The notes under the pieces were generated by a model. The model saw nothing but the letters and a program-made list of their open reading frames with translations. It was not told the origin of the DNA and made no database searches. Shown piece by piece: positions 33,423 through 45,492 of a DNA stretch of 64,000 bases (positions are counted from its first letter, which is position 1; the number at the start of each line of letters is the position of its first letter). This stretch comes from [Pasteurella] mairii (GTDB lineage Bacteria > Pseudomonadota > Gammaproteobacteria > Enterobacterales > Pasteurellaceae): assembly GCA_900454475.1 (NCBI GenBank), contig UGSS01000002.1, positions 1,941,605 to 2,005,604 on the forward strand, written 5' to 3'. Made by a program: the position numbers and the translations under genes.

Positions 33423-36050
33423 TTATTGTATATGAGACTGTAACCATTCAGCACAAACTGCCAGTGCTTTTTCAATGTTTTCAGGTTGAGAACCGCCCGC
33501 CATTGCCATATCCGGACGCCCGCCCCCTTTCCCACCAACTTGTTGAGCCATTAAATTAACCAACTCACCAGCTTTTACTTTAGTGGTTAAATCAGATGTC
33601 ACCCCAACAACCAGGTTCACTTTCCCTTCAAAAGAGGAAGCAAATACAATCACCCCTGAACCCAATTGATTTTTAAGATCATCAACCATCACGCGCAAAG
33701 ATTTCGTTTCAACTCCATCAAGCTGTTGAATTAAAACGGAAACCCCATGAATTTTAACCGCACTTTTAATTAAATCTGAGCTGGCTTGCATTGCCATTTT
33801 TTCTTTCAACGCGCTCAATTCTTTCTCATTTTTCTTCGCTTTGTCTTGCAACTGCTGAATTTTTTCCACTAACGAATTCACATCAGATTTTAATAACTCC
33901 GCGCTTTGATTGAGTAAATCTTGTTGATGGAACAACCAAGATATTGCATTTTCACCGGTCACTGCCTCAATACGACGAATACCCGCAGCAATCGCCGTTT
34001 CACTGATAATTTTAAACAACCCAATATCGCCAGTGCGTTTCGCATGAACCCCTCCACACAATTCGATAGAAAAATCTCCCATAGTCAAGACGCGCACTTG
34101 ATCAGCATATTTCTCACCAAAAAGTGCCATTGCCCCTTTAGCTTTTGCCTCATCCAATGCCATCACATCCGTTTGAATCAGATTATTCGCACGAATCTGT
34201 TGATTAACCAAACGCTCAATTTCCACCAATTGCGCCTTATGAATGGCTTCCGGATGAGTAAAGTCAAAACGCAATGCCACATCAGAGACCAAGGATCCTT
34301 TTTGTCCCACATGTGTGCCTAAAACTTGACGCAATGCAGCGTGTAACAAATGGGTTGCTGAGTGATTTAATGAGGTTTGTTGGCGACGTTCTACATCCAC
34401 CACCGCATTCACTGACTGACCAACGCGCAATTCGCCTTGTGTTAGCTCACCGATATGACCAAATACTTGACCATATTTTTGCGTATCTTTCACATCAAAA
34501 CGCAACGCATTACCTTCTAAACGACCGCTATCGCCGATTTGACCGCCTGACTCTGCATAAAATGGCGTATTTTCTAAAATAACAATGCCACTTTGCCCCG
34601 CGACCAAACGCTCTACCACTTTTCCATCATGGAAAAGTGCGGTCACTTTTGCCAAACTTTCTGATTCCGTATAACCTTCAAATTTTGTCACACCATCCAC
34701 ACGAATAACATTACTGTAATCCATACCGAATTGGCTCGCGGCTTGCGCACGAGAACGCTGCGCTTCCATTTCACGCTCAAAACCGTCTTCATCAATTTTA
34801 ATATTGCGCTCACGACATACATCCGCGGTTAAATCCAACGGGAAACCAAAGGTATCATAAAGTTTAAATGCTACCTCACCGGATAACACATTATCTTTAA
34901 CATTCGCCAAGGCTTCATCCAATAACGTCAGACCGCGCTCTAGGGTTCGTGCAAATTGTTCCTCCTCTAAACGCAATAATTTTTCTACATTCGCTTGTTT
35001 GGCTTTGACATCTTTACCCGCTTCCGCCATCACCTCGATCAAAGTTGGCACTAATTTATAGAAAAATGCCTCTTTGGCGCCAAGTAAATGTCCATGACGT
35101 ACCGCGCGCCGAATGATACGACGTAAAACATAACCACGTCCTTCATTTGATGGAATTACGCCATCTGCAATCAAATAAGCGCAAGAACGAATATGATCCG
35201 CGATCACGCGCAATGATTTATTACTTAAATCCGTCTGTCCGGTTAATTGCGCTGCTTTGGCAATTAATTTTTGGAAAATATCAATATCATAGTTGGAATT
35301 TACATGCTGCATCACCGCACTGATACGCTCCAAGCCCATACCGGTATCCACGGATGGTTTTGGTAAATTGTGCAACGTACCGTCTGCTTGGCGATTGAAT
35401 TGCATAAACACAATATTCCAAATCTCAATATAACGATCACCGTCTTCTTCAGGCGATCCCGGTGGTCCCCCCCAAATATGCTCACCGTGATCATAGAAAA
35501 TTTCCGTACAAGGACCACAAGGACCGGTATCGCCCATTTGCCAGAAATTATCTGAGGCATAAGGTGCGCCTTTGTTATCTCCAATGCGAATAATACGTTC
35601 TGCTGGAATACCTACTTCGTTGTGCCAAATGTTATAAGCCTCGTCATCCGTTTGATAAACCGTGACCCATAATTTTTCTTTCGGCAACCCTAACCATTGT
35701 GATGAGGTTAAAAATTCCCAACTGAAATTAATGGCGTCATGTTTAAAATAATCGCCAAAGCTGAAATTACCAAGCATTTCAAAGAAAGTATGGTGACGAG
35801 CAGTATATCCAACGTTTTCTAAATCGTTATGCTTACCACCGGCGCGGACACAACGCTGCGCAGTAGTTGCACGAGAATAGGCTCTTTTGTCCATACCGAG
35901 AAAAACGTCTTTGAATTGGTTCATGCCGGCATTGGTAAATAAAAGAGTCGGATCATTTTCAGGTACGAGAGAACCACTCTCAACAATTTGATGCCCCTTA
36001 CTATGAAAAAAATCAAGAAATGATTTTCTAATTTCAGCCGTAGTTTTCAT
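33423..36050 (-). CDS. alaS: Alanyl-tRNA synthetase
   Basis: Charges tRNA-Ala and edits mis-activated Ser and Gly. I start it at [15 protein letters not shown] (875 residues, E. coli 876); a longer frame adds 11 residues with no family match. The class II catalytic core is at the N-terminus (motif 2 region [21 protein letters not shown]-type), the editing domain has [11 protein letters not shown] and [13 protein letters not shown], whose His and Cys bind zinc, and the C-terminal C-Ala domain with [12 protein letters not shown] follows. Two uptake signals lie within. Confidence 0.98.
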   Translation of the reverse strand: MKTTAEIRKSFLDFFHSKGHQIVESGSLVPENDPTLLFTNAGMNQFKDVFLGMDKRAYSRATTAQRCVRAGGKHNDLENVGYTARHHTFFEMLGNFSFGDYFKHDAINFSWEFLTSSQWLGLPKEKLWVTVYQTDDEAYNIWHNEVGIPAERIIRIGDNKGAPYASDNFWQMGDTGPCGPCTEIFYDHGEHIWGGPPGSPEEDGDRYIEIWNIVFMQFNRQADGTLHNLPKPSVDTGMGLERISAVMQHVNSNYDIDIFQKLIAKAAQLTGQTDLSNKSLRVIADHIRSCAYLIADGVIPSNEGRGYVLRRIIRRAVRHGHLLGAKEAFFYKLVPTLIEVMAEAGKDVKAKQANVEKLLRLEEEQFARTLERGLTLLDEALANVKDNVLSGEVAFKLYDTFGFPLDLTADVCRERNIKIDEDGFEREMEAQRSRAQAASQFGMDYSNVIRVDGVTKFEGYTESESLAKVTALFHDGKVVERLVAGQSGIVILENTPFYAESGGQIGDSGRLEGNALRFDVKDTQKYGQVFGHIGELTQGELRVGQSVNAVVDVERRQQTSLNHSATHLLHAALRQVLGTHVGQKGSLVSDVALRFDFTHPEAIHKAQLVEIERLVNQQIRANNLIQTDVMALDEAKAKGAMALFGEKYADQVRVLTMGDFSIELCGGVHAKRTGDIGLFKIISETAIAAGIRRIEAVTGENAISWLFHQQDLLNQSAELLKSDVNSLVEKIQQLQDKAKKNEKELSALKEKMAMQASSDLIKSAVKIHGVSVLIQQLDGVETKSLRVMVDDLKNQLGSGVIVFASSFEGKVNLVVGVTSDLTTKVKAGELVNLMAQQVGGKGGGRPDMAMAGGSQPENIEKALAVCAEWLQSHIQ

Positions 36051-36223
36051 TAATAAACCCTGTGTTATCCTATTAACAGTCATAAAAAGTTCTCATATTC
36101 TTACACATTTTTTCCTTTTAGAAAAAGCATTTTTAGCAATCATCAAAAGAATTTCGCTCTGTATCACAAAACTGAAAAAACGTTGACCACGCTTTAGCTA
36201 ACGCTAAAAAAGTGCAATTATTG

Positions 36224-36622
36224 TGATCTGTCCCCCAAAAAGTTTGACTGATGTTCCAATTGATTAAGGTATAGATTTTTTATGACTAAATACAAGCAAA
36301 CTTTAAAACAGTAATGTTGAAAGTGTCTATTTCGAACATCACGAAAATGTTCTTCTCATACTTCATTGTGTTAATTTATCCGACAATACCATTAAAGGCA
36401 GAGTTACCCAATATAAGCATTCAGGTACTTATAAAAGAGTTCAAGGTAAAATTGCATTGCATCTGTTACAAAGGAAAGTCCTTTGAAGACATTAATGAAC
36501 TTGAGCGGACAATCCATGATAATATAATGAATAACAAATTCCATTAAAACTAAAAGACTGAGTCCGATACAATATCAAAATCAGCCCTTTAAATAACCAT
36601 CTAACTTTTTATGATCAGATCA
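36224..36622 (+). mobile_element. Internally deleted IS3-family (IS150-like) remnant with both ends
   Basis: The element starts TGATCTGTCCCCCAAAAAGT at 36224 and ends at 36622 with the complementary repeat (read inward TGATCTGATCATAAAAAGTT), so both inverted repeats survive. The 399-bp interior carries only the end of a transposase: fragments such as GKSFEDINELERTIHDNI and, in another frame after an indel, LSPIQYQNQPFK stop at 36594-36596. Stop codons and frameshifts make it non-functional. An intact element of this type would be around 1.2 kb. No clear target duplication is visible. It fills most of the 581-bp gap between alaS and mnmA and ends 10 bp from the mnmA stop codon. Confidence 0.75.
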
Positions 36623-36631
36623 AAACAGAAA

Positions 36632-37783
36632 TTATTTCAACTGTGTTTCAATAATCCCTCCGCCAAGGCACACTTCGCCTTGGTAAAAAACCGCGGATTG
36701 TCCTGGCGTGACCGCAATTTGTGGCTCGTCGAAACACACTTTAATACAGTCATCGTTGACAGGGATGACTTCGCAAGGAATATCCTGTTGGCGATAGCGG
36801 GTTTTGACCGTACAACGAAAAGCCTCACGTATCGGTTGGCGATTGACCCAATGCAACTGCTGCGCGATTAATCCATCGGATAATAGAGCAGAATTATCTA
36901 AGCCTTGCGCTACAATCAATTCATTGTTTTTCAAATCTTTTTCAACCACATACCAAGCATTTTCATCTTTGCCTTTAATTCCGCCGATACCTAAGCCTTT
37001 GCGCTGACCTAAGGTGTGATACATCAATCCTTGGTGGCGACCAATAATTTCACCGTCCAAAGTTCGAATATTACCGGGTTGTGCCGGCAGGTACCGCGCT
37101 AAAAAGTCTTTAAATTTACGCTCACCAATAAAACAAATTCCGGTAGAATCTTTTTTCTTCGCCGTGACCAAGCCAAGCTCTTCGGCAATCGCCCGCACAA
37201 CCGGTTTTTCAATATCACCAACCGGGAACAAACTTTGCGCCACCTGCGCTTTGCTTAACGTATAAAGAAAATAGCTTTGATCTTTATTTGGATCCAGCCC
37301 GCGTAAAAGTTGCGCCCCATCCGGCAGATCTCGACGACGCACATAATGCCCTGTCGCAATATAATCAGCGCCCAAATCTTCCGCGGCATATTCTAAAAAC
37401 GCCTTAAATTTAATTTCTTTATTACACAAAATATCCGGATTTGGCGTGCGACCGGCTTGGTATTCCGCCAAAAAATGTTCAAATACATTATCCCAATATT
37501 CTGCGGCAAAATTAATTTTATATAGCTTGATACCAAGTTTATCACACACCGCCTGCGCATCCGCTAAATCGGCAGCGGCGGTACAATAATCCGTATCATC
37601 GTCCTCTTCCCAGTTCTTCATAAACAAGCCCTCCACCTGATAGCCTTGTTGTTGAAGAATAAAGGCTGACACCGAAGAATCCACCCCTCCGGACATCCCG
37701 CAGATGACTTTTTTACCACGATTTACCGGTCGTTGTTGTTCGCTAAGCGGTGCAAAATATTGTTCGTATGTTTTTGATTTCAT
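36632..37783 (-). CDS. mnmA: tRNA-specific 2-thiouridylase MnmA
   Basis: Adds sulfur to C2 of the wobble uridine in tRNAs for Lys, Glu and Gln, taking sulfur from the IscS relay. The 383-residue protein has the PP-loop SGGVDSS (31-37), the substrate-adenylating domain and the two catalytic cysteines C120 (NPDILC) and C217 (STGICF). It follows nqrM by 37 bp containing an uptake signal, so it may be co-transcribed with apbE-nqrM. Confidence 0.97.
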   Translation of the reverse strand: MKSKTYEQYFAPLSEQQRPVNRGKKVICGMSGGVDSSVSAFILQQQGYQVEGLFMKNWEEDDDTDYCTAAADLADAQAVCDKLGIKLYKINFAAEYWDNVFEHFLAEYQAGRTPNPDILCNKEIKFKAFLEYAAEDLGADYIATGHYVRRRDLPDGAQLLRGLDPNKDQSYFLYTLSKAQVAQSLFPVGDIEKPVVRAIAEELGLVTAKKKDSTGICFIGERKFKDFLARYLPAQPGNIRTLDGEIIGRHQGLMYHTLGQRKGLGIGGIKGKDENAWYVVEKDLKNNELIVAQGLDNSALLSDGLIAQQLHWVNRQPIREAFRCTVKTRYRQQDIPCEVIPVNDDCIKVCFDEPQIAVTPGQSAVFYQGEVCLGGGIIETQLK

Positions 37784-37820
37784 TATTATCCTATAAGTTA
37801 AAGTGCGGTCGTTTTTTCCA

Positions 37821-38075
37821 CTATTTTACTTCGTAAAACTGCGGTTCTTTTTTCGCGAATTTTTCTTCATATTCCGCGATAGCTTTTTCATCACCCGCGT
37901 CCAATTTTGCCTGTAACGTATCGCAAGGCTCTTCGCAGTCGCACATTTTTTTCATGCCAAGCGCTGTAATACCGCCACAGCTTCCCGTGATGGATTTTTT
38001 CTTGAAAATATAACCCAACGCCATTCCTAAAATGACCAGCATAAAAATGCCGAAAGTGATCATAAATAATTGCAT
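37821..38075 (-). CDS. nqrM: Na+-NQR maturation factor NqrM
   Basis: Small membrane protein (84 residues, DUF539) needed to assemble the iron site between NqrD and NqrE. It has one N-terminal membrane helix (about 4-25) and the cysteine motif GSCGG followed by MCDCEEPCD, four conserved cysteines expected to carry iron. It lies 3 bp after apbE, the other maturation gene for the same enzyme, a strong contextual support. Confidence 0.93.
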   Translation of the reverse strand: MQLFMITFGIFMLVILGMALGYIFKKKSITGSCGGITALGMKKMCDCEEPCDTLQAKLDAGDEKAIAEYEEKFAKKEPQFYEVK

Positions 38076-38078
38076 AGT

Positions 38079-39125
38079 TTACTCCTTTTGCATCAGTTTC
38101 TTAAACGCGGATGACATTTTATTTTCAAACCCTTTATCCGTCTTGACAATTAAATAAATTGCCAAACTTTCCTTTTCCGCGACCTGTAACGCGCGTTCAT
38201 CCCCTAGCACAAATAATCCGGTGGATAATCCATCAGCGGTCATCGATGAGGGCGATAACACGGTGATAGAAGCCAAGCGGTGCTGAATAGGCAAGCCCGT
38301 TGCCGGATCAATTTCGTGTGAAAAACGCTGCCCATTTTCTTCAAAATAATTGCGATAATCGCCCGAGGTTGCCATGGCTAAATTATGTAATCCGATAATT
38401 TCTTCGACCGCGCGAGATCCATCAAATTCCGGTTTTTCGATTGCAATTTGCCAAGGTTTATTCTCAATATTTTTTCCTTTAGCGCGAATTTCGCCGCCAA
38501 TTTCTACCAAGTAATCGGTTTTATTAATTTTTTCAATGTAGTTGGCAACCTGATCAACGCCAAAACCTTTCGCAATAGAAGAAAGGTCAATATAGAGCTG
38601 CGGAACCCTTTTTTCAAGATAAAACTTACCAGATTGCTCGGTTAATTTTAATTTATCAATACCAACCCATGCTCGGCGTTCAGCAAGTGCTTGATCTGTT
38701 GGACGTTTGTCAACGCGCTTTTCCGGACCAAATCCCCACAGGTTAACCAATGGTCCTACGGTCACATCCAATTTTCCTTCTGTCACTTGATTTAAGCGAA
38801 TAGCTTCTTTGATCACTGTCGCTAAATCTGCTGAAATTTCAATTGGTGTATTAATTTGCGTATTTTGATTAAATTGACTTAATTCCGACGTTGGAATATA
38901 AGTGGACATTTTGTTATTAACATCTTTCAAGATATTTTCTACATTTTCATGAACTTCATCCGGTGATAATGAGGTTTCTCCGGAATTCACATATTTAATC
39001 GAATAGGTTGTCCCCATGGTGTGACCACTGAGACTGACTAATTCCGGCGAGTTGTCACAAGCCGCGAGCATCAAGGTTAAAATAGCGGCACCAAGCCACG
39101 TCATTAATTGTTTTATTTTCATCAT
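38079..39125 (-). CDS. apbE: FAD:protein FMN transferase ApbE
   Basis: Periplasmic enzyme that attaches FMN through a phosphoester bond to Thr of NqrB and NqrC. The 348-residue precursor has a lipoprotein signal with lipobox LAAC (Cys23 from the first Met; a second Met at codon 2 is equally possible). Conserved features are the early GHTMGTTYSIKY, the SSIAKGFGVD substrate-binding segment, GGEIRAKG, and the late SSMTADGLSTGLFVLG with metal-binding residues. It follows nqrF by about 190 bp. Confidence 0.95.
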   Translation of the reverse strand: MMKIKQLMTWLGAAILTLMLAACDNSPELVSLSGHTMGTTYSIKYVNSGETSLSPDEVHENVENILKDVNNKMSTYIPTSELSQFNQNTQINTPIEISADLATVIKEAIRLNQVTEGKLDVTVGPLVNLWGFGPEKRVDKRPTDQALAERRAWVGIDKLKLTEQSGKFYLEKRVPQLYIDLSSIAKGFGVDQVANYIEKINKTDYLVEIGGEIRAKGKNIENKPWQIAIEKPEFDGSRAVEEIIGLHNLAMATSGDYRNYFEENGQRFSHEIDPATGLPIQHRLASITVLSPSSMTADGLSTGLFVLGDERALQVAEKESLAIYLIVKTDKGFENKMSSAFKKLMQKE

Positions 39126-39276
39126 ATTCCAATGCCTAAACGCATTTTTTTAAATCATATCTAATATGGTATTCAGTGCTTCCTGCCAAACGCCATATTG
39201 CTTTTCTTGGAGATAAAATCATCTTCTTGTCATTGTTGATCTGCAACAAAATTTTATCAACCTCAAGAATGGTGAA

Positions 39277-39305
39277 AGCGGTCAGAAATCTGACCGCTCT
39301 TTTTA
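39277..39305. terminator. Hairpin between nqrF and apbE
   Basis: A perfect 9-bp stem AGCGGTCAG/CTGACCGCT with a 4-nt loop lies 15-43 bp after the nqrF stop. The T-run (CTTTTT) is on the plus-strand side; on the minus strand the stem is followed only by TTTCACC, so it may be a partial terminator separating nqrABCDEF from apbE-nqrM. Confidence 0.55.
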
Positions 39306-39319
39306 TGGGCTTGGTTGCA

Positions 39320-40543
39320 TCAACCACCGAAATCATCTAATAAGATGTTTTCGTCTTCAACGCCTAAGTCTTTCAACATTTTGATTACCGCAGCGTTCAT
39401 AACTGGAGGTCCACACATATAGTATTCACAATCTTCAGGCGCTTCATGATTTTTGAGGTAGTTTTCATAAAGCACGTTGTGGATAAAGCCGGTGTAACCT
39501 GTCCAATTATCTTCTGGCAACGCATCTGATAATGCGACGTGCCATACGAAGTTATCATTTTCAGCTTGTAATTGGTCAAAGTCTTCTTGATAGAAGATTT
39601 CGCGTTTAGAACGCGCACCATACCAGAATGACATTTTACGTTTACTATGTAAGCGTTTTAATTGGTCAAAGATATGAGAACGCATTGGCGCCATACCTGC
39701 ACCACCACCGATAAATACCATTTCATTGTCGGTTTCTTTCGCGAAGAATTCACCGAATGGACCAGAAATCGTAACTTTATCACCCGGTTTTAATGACCAA
39801 ATATAAGAGGACATTTGACCTGGCGGAACATCAGGGTTACGTGGCGGAGGCGTTGCAATACGCACGTTAAGCATGATGATGCCTTTCTCTTCCGGATAAG
39901 ATGCCATGGAATAAGCACGAATAATATGCTCATCCACTTTGGATACATAGCGCCATAAGTCGTATTTATTCCAATCTTCATGATATTCTTCAGGAATATC
40001 AAAATCTTTATACGCGACTGTATGTGGATCCGCTTCGATTTGAATATAACCACCGGCACGGAATGGCACTTCTTCACCTTCCGGAATCGCCAATTTAAGC
40101 TCTTTAATAAAGGTTGCTTTATTATCGTTAGAAATAACGGTACATTCCCATTTTTTCACACCAAACACTTCTTCCGGCAGCTCAATTTTCATGCTGTTTT
40201 TAACGTTAACTTGGCATGAAAGACGATAACCCTCTTTGGCTTCACGTTTAGAAATATGAGAAAGTTCGGTCGGTAGAATATCGCCGCCGCCTTCTAATAC
40301 TTTAACTACGCATTGACCGCAAGAACCGCCGCCACCACAAGCAGATGATACGAAGATACCTTTACTTGCCAATGCACCTAATAATTTTCCGCCAGCCGGC
40401 AAATTAATTGCCTTATTCGGATCATCATTAATTTCAATGGTAATGTCACCGGAGTTCACCAATTTTGATTTAGCAAATAAAATCAATACTGCTAAAAACA
40501 AAACGATGACGGTAAACATTGCAATACCTAGTGTAATTTCCAT
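39320..40543 (-). CDS. nqrF: Na+-NQR subunit F (NADH dehydrogenase, 2Fe-2S and FAD)
   Basis: Entry point for electrons from NADH into the sodium pump. The 407-residue protein has one N-terminal membrane helix (about 4-24), a ferredoxin domain with 2Fe-2S ligands C69, C75, C78 and a fourth Cys near 110 (YRLSCQV), an FAD domain with RAYSMAS, and an NADH domain with [12 protein letters not shown] and a terminal [10 protein letters not shown]. Length matches Vibrio NqrF. Confidence 0.98.
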   Translation of the reverse strand: MEITLGIAMFTVIVLFLAVLILFAKSKLVNSGDITIEINDDPNKAINLPAGGKLLGALASKGIFVSSACGGGGSCGQCVVKVLEGGGDILPTELSHISKREAKEGYRLSCQVNVKNSMKIELPEEVFGVKKWECTVISNDNKATFIKELKLAIPEGEEVPFRAGGYIQIEADPHTVAYKDFDIPEEYHEDWNKYDLWRYVSKVDEHIIRAYSMASYPEEKGIIMLNVRIATPPPRNPDVPPGQMSSYIWSLKPGDKVTISGPFGEFFAKETDNEMVFIGGGAGMAPMRSHIFDQLKRLHSKRKMSFWYGARSKREIFYQEDFDQLQAENDNFVWHVALSDALPEDNWTGYTGFIHNVLYENYLKNHEAPEDCEYYMCGPPVMNAAVIKMLKDLGVEDENILLDDFGG

Positions 40544-40557
40544 TTAGTATCCCCTTT

Positions 40558-41154
40558 TTACAACTGAATACCTGAAAATGACATAAAGCCGAGCGCCATC
40601 AAACCTACGCTGATAAAGGTAATCCCTAAACCACGTAAACCTGCAGGAACATCCGCATATTTCATTTTTTCAGTAATACCAGCAAGCGCGACAATCGCTA
40701 ACATCCAACCGATACCGGCACCAAAACCGTATACCACGGATTCGCCGAAGTTGTAGTCACGTTGCACCATAAATGATACCCCCCCAAAGATCGCACAGTT
40801 TACCGTAATCAACGGTAAGAAGATTCCTAATGCGTTATAAAGTGCGGGGAAGTATTTATCCAAAATCATTTCGAGGATTTGAACTAACGCTGCAATGACA
40901 CCGATAAAAGTGATGAAGTTTAAGAAAGTTAAATCAACCCCCTCCACCAATGCACCTTCTTTCAAAATAAGATCATATACCAATTGGTTAGCTGGTACGG
41001 AAATACCCAATACCACGGTTACCGCTACCCCTAAACCAAAGGCAGTAGAGACCTTTTTGGATACTGCAAGGAAAGTACACATTCCTAAGAAAAAGGAAAG
41101 TGCCATATTTTCGATAAATACGGATTTAACGAAAAGGCTAAGATAATGTTCCAT
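40558..41154 (-). CDS. nqrE: Na+-NQR subunit E
   Basis: Integral membrane subunit (198 residues, six predicted helices) that pairs with NqrD in an inverted-topology dimer holding an iron centre. The early [22 protein letters not shown] and the later [17 protein letters not shown] each contain the conserved Cys expected to bind iron. It ends FMSFSGIQL and is 14 bp from nqrF. Confidence 0.98.
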   Translation of the reverse strand: MEHYLSLFVKSVFIENMALSFFLGMCTFLAVSKKVSTAFGLGVAVTVVLGISVPANQLVYDLILKEGALVEGVDLTFLNFITFIGVIAALVQILEMILDKYFPALYNALGIFLPLITVNCAIFGGVSFMVQRDYNFGESVVYGFGAGIGWMLAIVALAGITEKMKYADVPAGLRGLGITFISVGLMALGFMSFSGIQL

Positions 41155-41157
41155 AAA

Positions 41158-41781
41158 TTATTTCTCCACCTGCTCCGGTTTCCATGTTCTGAGACCCCAG
41201 ATAATGAAACCAATGATAAAGAATGCGCTTGGTGCAAGTAAGAATAAACCGTTAGTTTGGTACCAACCGCCATCATTGATAGTTTGGAATACTGTCATAC
41301 CAAATAGCTTACCTGAACCGATCAATTCGCGAATAAACGCCACGGTGATCAACATTGCACCATAGCCTAATCCGTTACCGATACCATCCACAAAACTTTC
41401 CACCGGACCGGATTTCATCGCATAAGCTTCCGCACGTCCCATTACGATACAGTTTGTAATAATCAAACCAACGAAAACGGAAAGTTGTTTAGATAAACCA
41501 TAAGCATAAGCACGTAAAATTTGGTCAACTAGGATTACCAAAGAAGCGATAATCGCCATTTGCACAATAATACGGATACTATTTGGAATATAGTTACGGA
41601 TTAAAGAGATAAAGAAACTGGAAAACGCAGTTACTAAACTCACCGCAATTGCCATAACAATGGCAGTTTCAAGTTTTGTTGTTACCGCTAATGCAGAACA
41701 AATACCAAGGATTTGTAATGCAATCGGGTTGTTATTGATAACCGGTGATAACAATAAATTTTTAAGATTTGAGCTTGCCAT
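41158..41781 (-). CDS. nqrD: Na+-NQR subunit D
   Basis: Integral membrane subunit (207 residues) homologous to NqrE but inserted in the opposite sense. Iron-binding cysteines are in [16 protein letters not shown] and [17 protein letters not shown]. It is 3 bp from nqrE and its ATG overlaps the nqrC stop by one base. Confidence 0.98.
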   Translation of the reverse strand: MASSNLKNLLLSPVINNNPIALQILGICSALAVTTKLETAIVMAIAVSLVTAFSSFFISLIRNYIPNSIRIIVQMAIIASLVILVDQILRAYAYGLSKQLSVFVGLIITNCIVMGRAEAYAMKSGPVESFVDGIGNGLGYGAMLITVAFIRELIGSGKLFGMTVFQTINDGGWYQTNGLFLLAPSAFFIIGFIIWGLRTWKPEQVEK

Positions 41782-42557
41782 TAGTTAGCCCCCGCTTTTA
41801 ATTTCGCTAAATACGGACCAAAACCTTTCTGACCTAACCAGAATTTAAAGGTATTATTTACCCCGTTACTGGTTAATGTTGAACCGGAAATAGCATCAAT
41901 TCCGTGTTCTTTGTCAGTAGATGCGGCTTTCCCTACGTGTAATGCCGGCTGATCTTGTTCGTTAAATAATTTTTTATTCACGAACTGTGCTTGCCAACGA
42001 GGGTTTTCAATTTCGCCCCCTAGCCCCGGTGTTTCACCTTGTTCATAGTAAGTAATACCGTTAACGGTGTTACCATCTGGTTGAACGGATAAGAAACCGT
42101 ACATGGTTGACCATAAACCACGTCCGTAAATCGGAAGTACGATTTGTGAAGTTTGCGCATTTGCATCTTTCACCAAATAAACCTCCACTAAATTTTCACG
42201 ATTGCGGATACCGGCTGTATCTTCTTCCGGTGTAAGTGCGGTGCTTGTTTGCGGATTTTTTGCTGCGGCTTTCGCATCAAAATTTACCGGACAATCCACA
42301 TAATCGCCGGAATCCAAATCCACACAACGAGCTTCGATATTTTTAGCAAAAATATCTTTAACTTCGCTGTTTTTAGTATTTGCTTGTAGCAAACCCGCCA
42401 CACTTAAAATATTTTTTTGTTTATCAAGTTGTTTTTGTTCTTCTTGAGGGGTTTTAAGTAAAACCGCTGAACCCGCTACAATAACAGAACAAGCCAAACT
42501 CAACAGCACAACAATCGAAATTGTTCCGCCAACACTGTCTTTATTAAACTTAGCCAT
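41781..42557 (-). CDS. nqrC: Na+-NQR subunit C (covalent FMN)
   Basis: Subunit with one N-terminal membrane helix (about 13-34) and a periplasmic FMN-binding domain. The flavinylation motif is [13 protein letters not shown], in which the Thr is the expected FMN attachment site for ApbE. 258 residues. It overlaps nqrB by 8 bp. A single uptake signal lies in the coding region, the only one seen in the nqr structural genes. Confidence 0.98.
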   Translation of the reverse strand: MAKFNKDSVGGTISIVVLLSLACSVIVAGSAVLLKTPQEEQKQLDKQKNILSVAGLLQANTKNSEVKDIFAKNIEARCVDLDSGDYVDCPVNFDAKAAAKNPQTSTALTPEEDTAGIRNRENLVEVYLVKDANAQTSQIVLPIYGRGLWSTMYGFLSVQPDGNTVNGITYYEQGETPGLGGEIENPRWQAQFVNKKLFNEQDQPALHVGKAASTDKEHGIDAISGSTLTSNGVNNTFKFWLGQKGFGPYLAKLKAGAN

Positions 42558-43788
42558 TGCGCGCTCTCCGACGTTTGATATTTGCTTGAACTACGAGGTA
42601 GTCGAATAACGGTGCAAATAAGTTAGCAAACAAAATTGCCAGCATCATCCCTTCTGGATAGGCAGGGTTGACCACTCGAATTAATACACACATTACTCCT
42701 ATCAAAATACCATACCACCATTTACCTTTATTGGTGAAAGCGGCTGATACCGGATCCGTAGCCATAAAGAACATCCCTAATGCAAAACCACCTAATACCA
42801 TATGCCAATACCAAGGCATAGCAAACAATGGATTTGTCGCTGAACCGATAGCGTTAAATAATGCCGATGTTGCGATCATACCGATCATTACACCTGCGAT
42901 AATCCGCCAAGATGCAATACGTGCAAACACAATAATTGCCGCACCAATTAACAATGCCAATGTTGAGGTTTCACCGATAGATCCCGGAATATTTCCTAAA
43001 AACGCATCCATCCATTGAATTGGTTGACCTGTTGCCACGTGTTTTAATGCTGCTTCACCGCCCATAGACCATTGAGATAATGGTGTTGCACCGGAGAAAC
43101 CATCAGCTGCGGTCCACACTAAATCACCAGAGATTTGAGCCGGATAAGCGAAGAATAAAAACGCACGCCCCGCTAATGCCGGGTTCATAAAGTTTTTACC
43201 TACTCCACCAAAAACTTCTTTGGCAACAACCACACCGAAAGTGGTCGCTAATGCGGCTTGCCACAATGGCAATGTTGGTGGCACGATTAACGCTAACAAA
43301 ATAGACGTCACGAAGAAACCTTCGTTAATTTCATGTTTACGCACCATCGCAAATAACACTTCCCAGAAGCCACCCACCAAGAATACAACCGCATAAATTG
43401 GCAAGAAGAAAATGGCACCTAAAACCATTTTAGCCAGTATACCGGCATCTTGTGACAGCAATCCAAGCATATTTGCTAAAGCAAAATGCCAATCATTGGC
43501 AACATTAGTTGCAACGTTTTGGGCAAAATCACCGACATTTAATGCCATTAATGATTGCGAGCCGACGTTGAACATGCCATAGAACATTGCAGGGAACAAC
43601 GCAAGCCATACCAACACCATCATGCGTTTTGAATCTAACGCATCACGAACATGTGAGGCTTTGCTTGTTACCGTACCTGGGGTATATAAGAAAGTGGCAG
43701 TTGCTTCAAATAACGCATACCATTTTTCATATTTACCTCCCGGTAAAAATGCAGGTTCCATTTTCTCTAAAAGATGTTTCAAACCCAT
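42550..43788 (-). CDS. nqrB: Na+-NQR subunit B (covalent FMN, riboflavin site)
   Basis: Main membrane subunit and sodium channel component. The 412-residue protein has about ten hydrophobic segments. The FMN attachment motif is [11 protein letters not shown] (Thr of SGAT). The [20 protein letters not shown] loop is characteristic of the NqrB/RnfD family. It is 2 bp from nqrA. Confidence 0.98.
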   Translation of the reverse strand: MGLKHLLEKMEPAFLPGGKYEKWYALFEATATFLYTPGTVTSKASHVRDALDSKRMMVLVWLALFPAMFYGMFNVGSQSLMALNVGDFAQNVATNVANDWHFALANMLGLLSQDAGILAKMVLGAIFFLPIYAVVFLVGGFWEVLFAMVRKHEINEGFFVTSILLALIVPPTLPLWQAALATTFGVVVAKEVFGGVGKNFMNPALAGRAFLFFAYPAQISGDLVWTAADGFSGATPLSQWSMGGEAALKHVATGQPIQWMDAFLGNIPGSIGETSTLALLIGAAIIVFARIASWRIIAGVMIGMIATSALFNAIGSATNPLFAMPWYWHMVLGGFALGMFFMATDPVSAAFTNKGKWWYGILIGVMCVLIRVVNPAYPEGMMLAILFANLFAPLFDYLVVQANIKRRRARNG

Positions 43789-43790
43789 TT

Positions 43791-45131
43791 TTAACCTTCC
43801 TTCTCGATCTTATCTAAAGCGGCGCGAAGCATTGGACCATATTCGTTTTTACCCGGACAAACAAAGGTACAAAGCGCCAAATCTTCTTCGTCCAACTCTA
43901 AACAACCTAATGCTTGTGCGGAATCCGTATCGCCTGATGCTAAATCACGCAATAACAACGTCGGAATAATGTCCAGCGGCATAATACGCTCATAAGCACC
44001 AATTGGTACCATGGCACGATGCCCACCGTTCACCGCAGAAGTAAAGTTAAATAATTTGCTGCCGAAATGCCCTAAAACCGTACGGGTAATAGAGAATTTA
44101 TCCGCACCCGGCATAATCCAACCGAGGAATTCTTTATCGCGCCCTTCTGCAATCACAGAAACCTGCAATGCATAGCGTCCTAAATAATCGACAGGACCGA
44201 CCGCTTTATATCCATTTAGCACCGAACCTGAAATCACACGATTTTCACCGTCATTCAATTCGTTAGCGGTTAATTGGGAAAGATTCGCACCAAGCACAGT
44301 ACGTACTAAACGCGGATTTTTCACTTGTGGACCGGCTAAAGCAACCACGCGACCGTTATAAAACTCACCGGTAGTAAATAATTTACCGATCGCAATCACA
44401 TCTTGGTAATTAATATACCAAACAGATTTCTTCACGCTGACCGGATCAATGAAATGAATGTGTGTTCCGCTTAATCCCGCCGGATGAGGACCGCTAAACT
44501 CATGCTCTTCAACATTAGCAAGATCAACTGTCGGAATATTGCTATTGCCGGCTTTACATAAATGTAATTTACCTTCATGTAAACGACTTAATACCGTTAA
44601 TCCATCAATAAAATCTTGTCCATGTTCTTTTAACACGACTTCAGGATCCGCCGCTAACGGATTAGTATCCATTGCATTGATAAAAATTGAAGAAGGAACA
44701 GCATCAACTGCGGCCACTTTACTAAATGGACGAGTACGAAGTGCGCTCCATAATCCTGAAGTTTGCAAGTTTTGACGAACTTGTTCTGAACTCAAGGTTT
44801 TTAATTCATCGGCAGTATATTTGGCAAATGTGATTTGCTCATCACCTTCCACCTTAATTACCACAGATTGCAACACCCGCTTAGCACCACGATTAATCGC
44901 AGTTACAGTACCGCTGGCGGGTGCAGTAAATAAAACGCCCGGATTCTTTTTATCTTCAAAAAGCACCTGACCTTTTTTTACCACATCACCTTCACGCACC
45001 TTCATTGAAGGGCGCATCCCCACATACTCTTCACCAAGCAAAGCAACTTCGGTAATCACATTACCGTTATGGATTACTTGTTCTGGTTTTCCCGAAATAG
45101 GAAGATCCAATCCTTTTTTAATCGTAATCAT
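43791..45131 (-). CDS. nqrA: Na+-NQR subunit A
   Basis: Peripheral cytoplasmic subunit (446 residues) that, with NqrB, forms the quinone-reacting region. It begins [18 protein letters not shown] and has the biotinyl-lipoyl-like early region ([15 protein letters not shown]) and the conserved [12 protein letters not shown]. It is the first gene of nqrABCDEF; a promoter candidate lies about 150 bp upstream. Confidence 0.98.
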   Translation of the reverse strand: MITIKKGLDLPISGKPEQVIHNGNVITEVALLGEEYVGMRPSMKVREGDVVKKGQVLFEDKKNPGVLFTAPASGTVTAINRGAKRVLQSVVIKVEGDEQITFAKYTADELKTLSSEQVRQNLQTSGLWSALRTRPFSKVAAVDAVPSSIFINAMDTNPLAADPEVVLKEHGQDFIDGLTVLSRLHEGKLHLCKAGNSNIPTVDLANVEEHEFSGPHPAGLSGTHIHFIDPVSVKKSVWYINYQDVIAIGKLFTTGEFYNGRVVALAGPQVKNPRLVRTVLGANLSQLTANELNDGENRVISGSVLNGYKAVGPVDYLGRYALQVSVIAEGRDKEFLGWIMPGADKFSITRTVLGHFGSKLFNFTSAVNGGHRAMVPIGAYERIMPLDIIPTLLLRDLASGDTDSAQALGCLELDEEDLALCTFVCPGKNEYGPMLRAALDKIEKEG

Positions 45132-45279
45132 ATTGTTTGCACTACTTTTCGTTAGATTAAAAATACAGCTACCACAACCAACAAACCTTGCGGTAACCTC
45201 GTCTTGAGTAATGATTTTTGAAATGTAAGCGCAAACAACGCGCTATTTCGCCATCATATAAATTAAAACTCAAATTCGG

Positions 45280-45308
45280 TTTATAATGCCCGTTTGCCAT
45301 CACAACAA
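45280..45308 (-). promoter_or_regulatory. Candidate nqr operon promoter
   Basis: The 361-bp gap between nqrA and bolA holds no supported gene. On the minus strand TTGTTG (45303-45308), 17-bp spacer, TATAAA (45280-45285) gives a fair sigma-70 match, leaving a 5' leader of about 140 nt. An A/T-only hairpin near 45405-45430 (ACAAAAAAAG with CTTTTTTTTGT) may be the bolA terminator. Confidence 0.4.
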
Positions 45309-45492
45309 ACCGCATCGTTAAATTTTTGATAAAAAATTAGCGATTCATTTTAACCAAATAATAACGTTCACGCCACTTTATGAGGTCTCTTTTCTGTTTT
45401 TTTACACAAAAAAAGTCTTTTTTTTGTGGTAAATCAACTTTTAAAATGAGTAAAAAATGAATTCGCTGATAAATACGTATCGTGTTGTCTGT

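Noticed and set aside
36314-36547. 77-codon open frame between alaS and mnmA as a new gene
   Set aside because: It lies wholly inside the IS3-type remnant and represents shifted transposase sequence.
39136-39336. 66-codon open frame between nqrF and apbE
   Set aside because: It overlaps the nqrF end and reads through the hairpin; no ribosome site or family similarity.
45169-45300. 43-codon open frame on the minus strand upstream of nqrA ([20 protein letters not shown]...)
   Set aside because: No ribosome site, and its start overlaps the best nqr promoter candidate; no family recognised.
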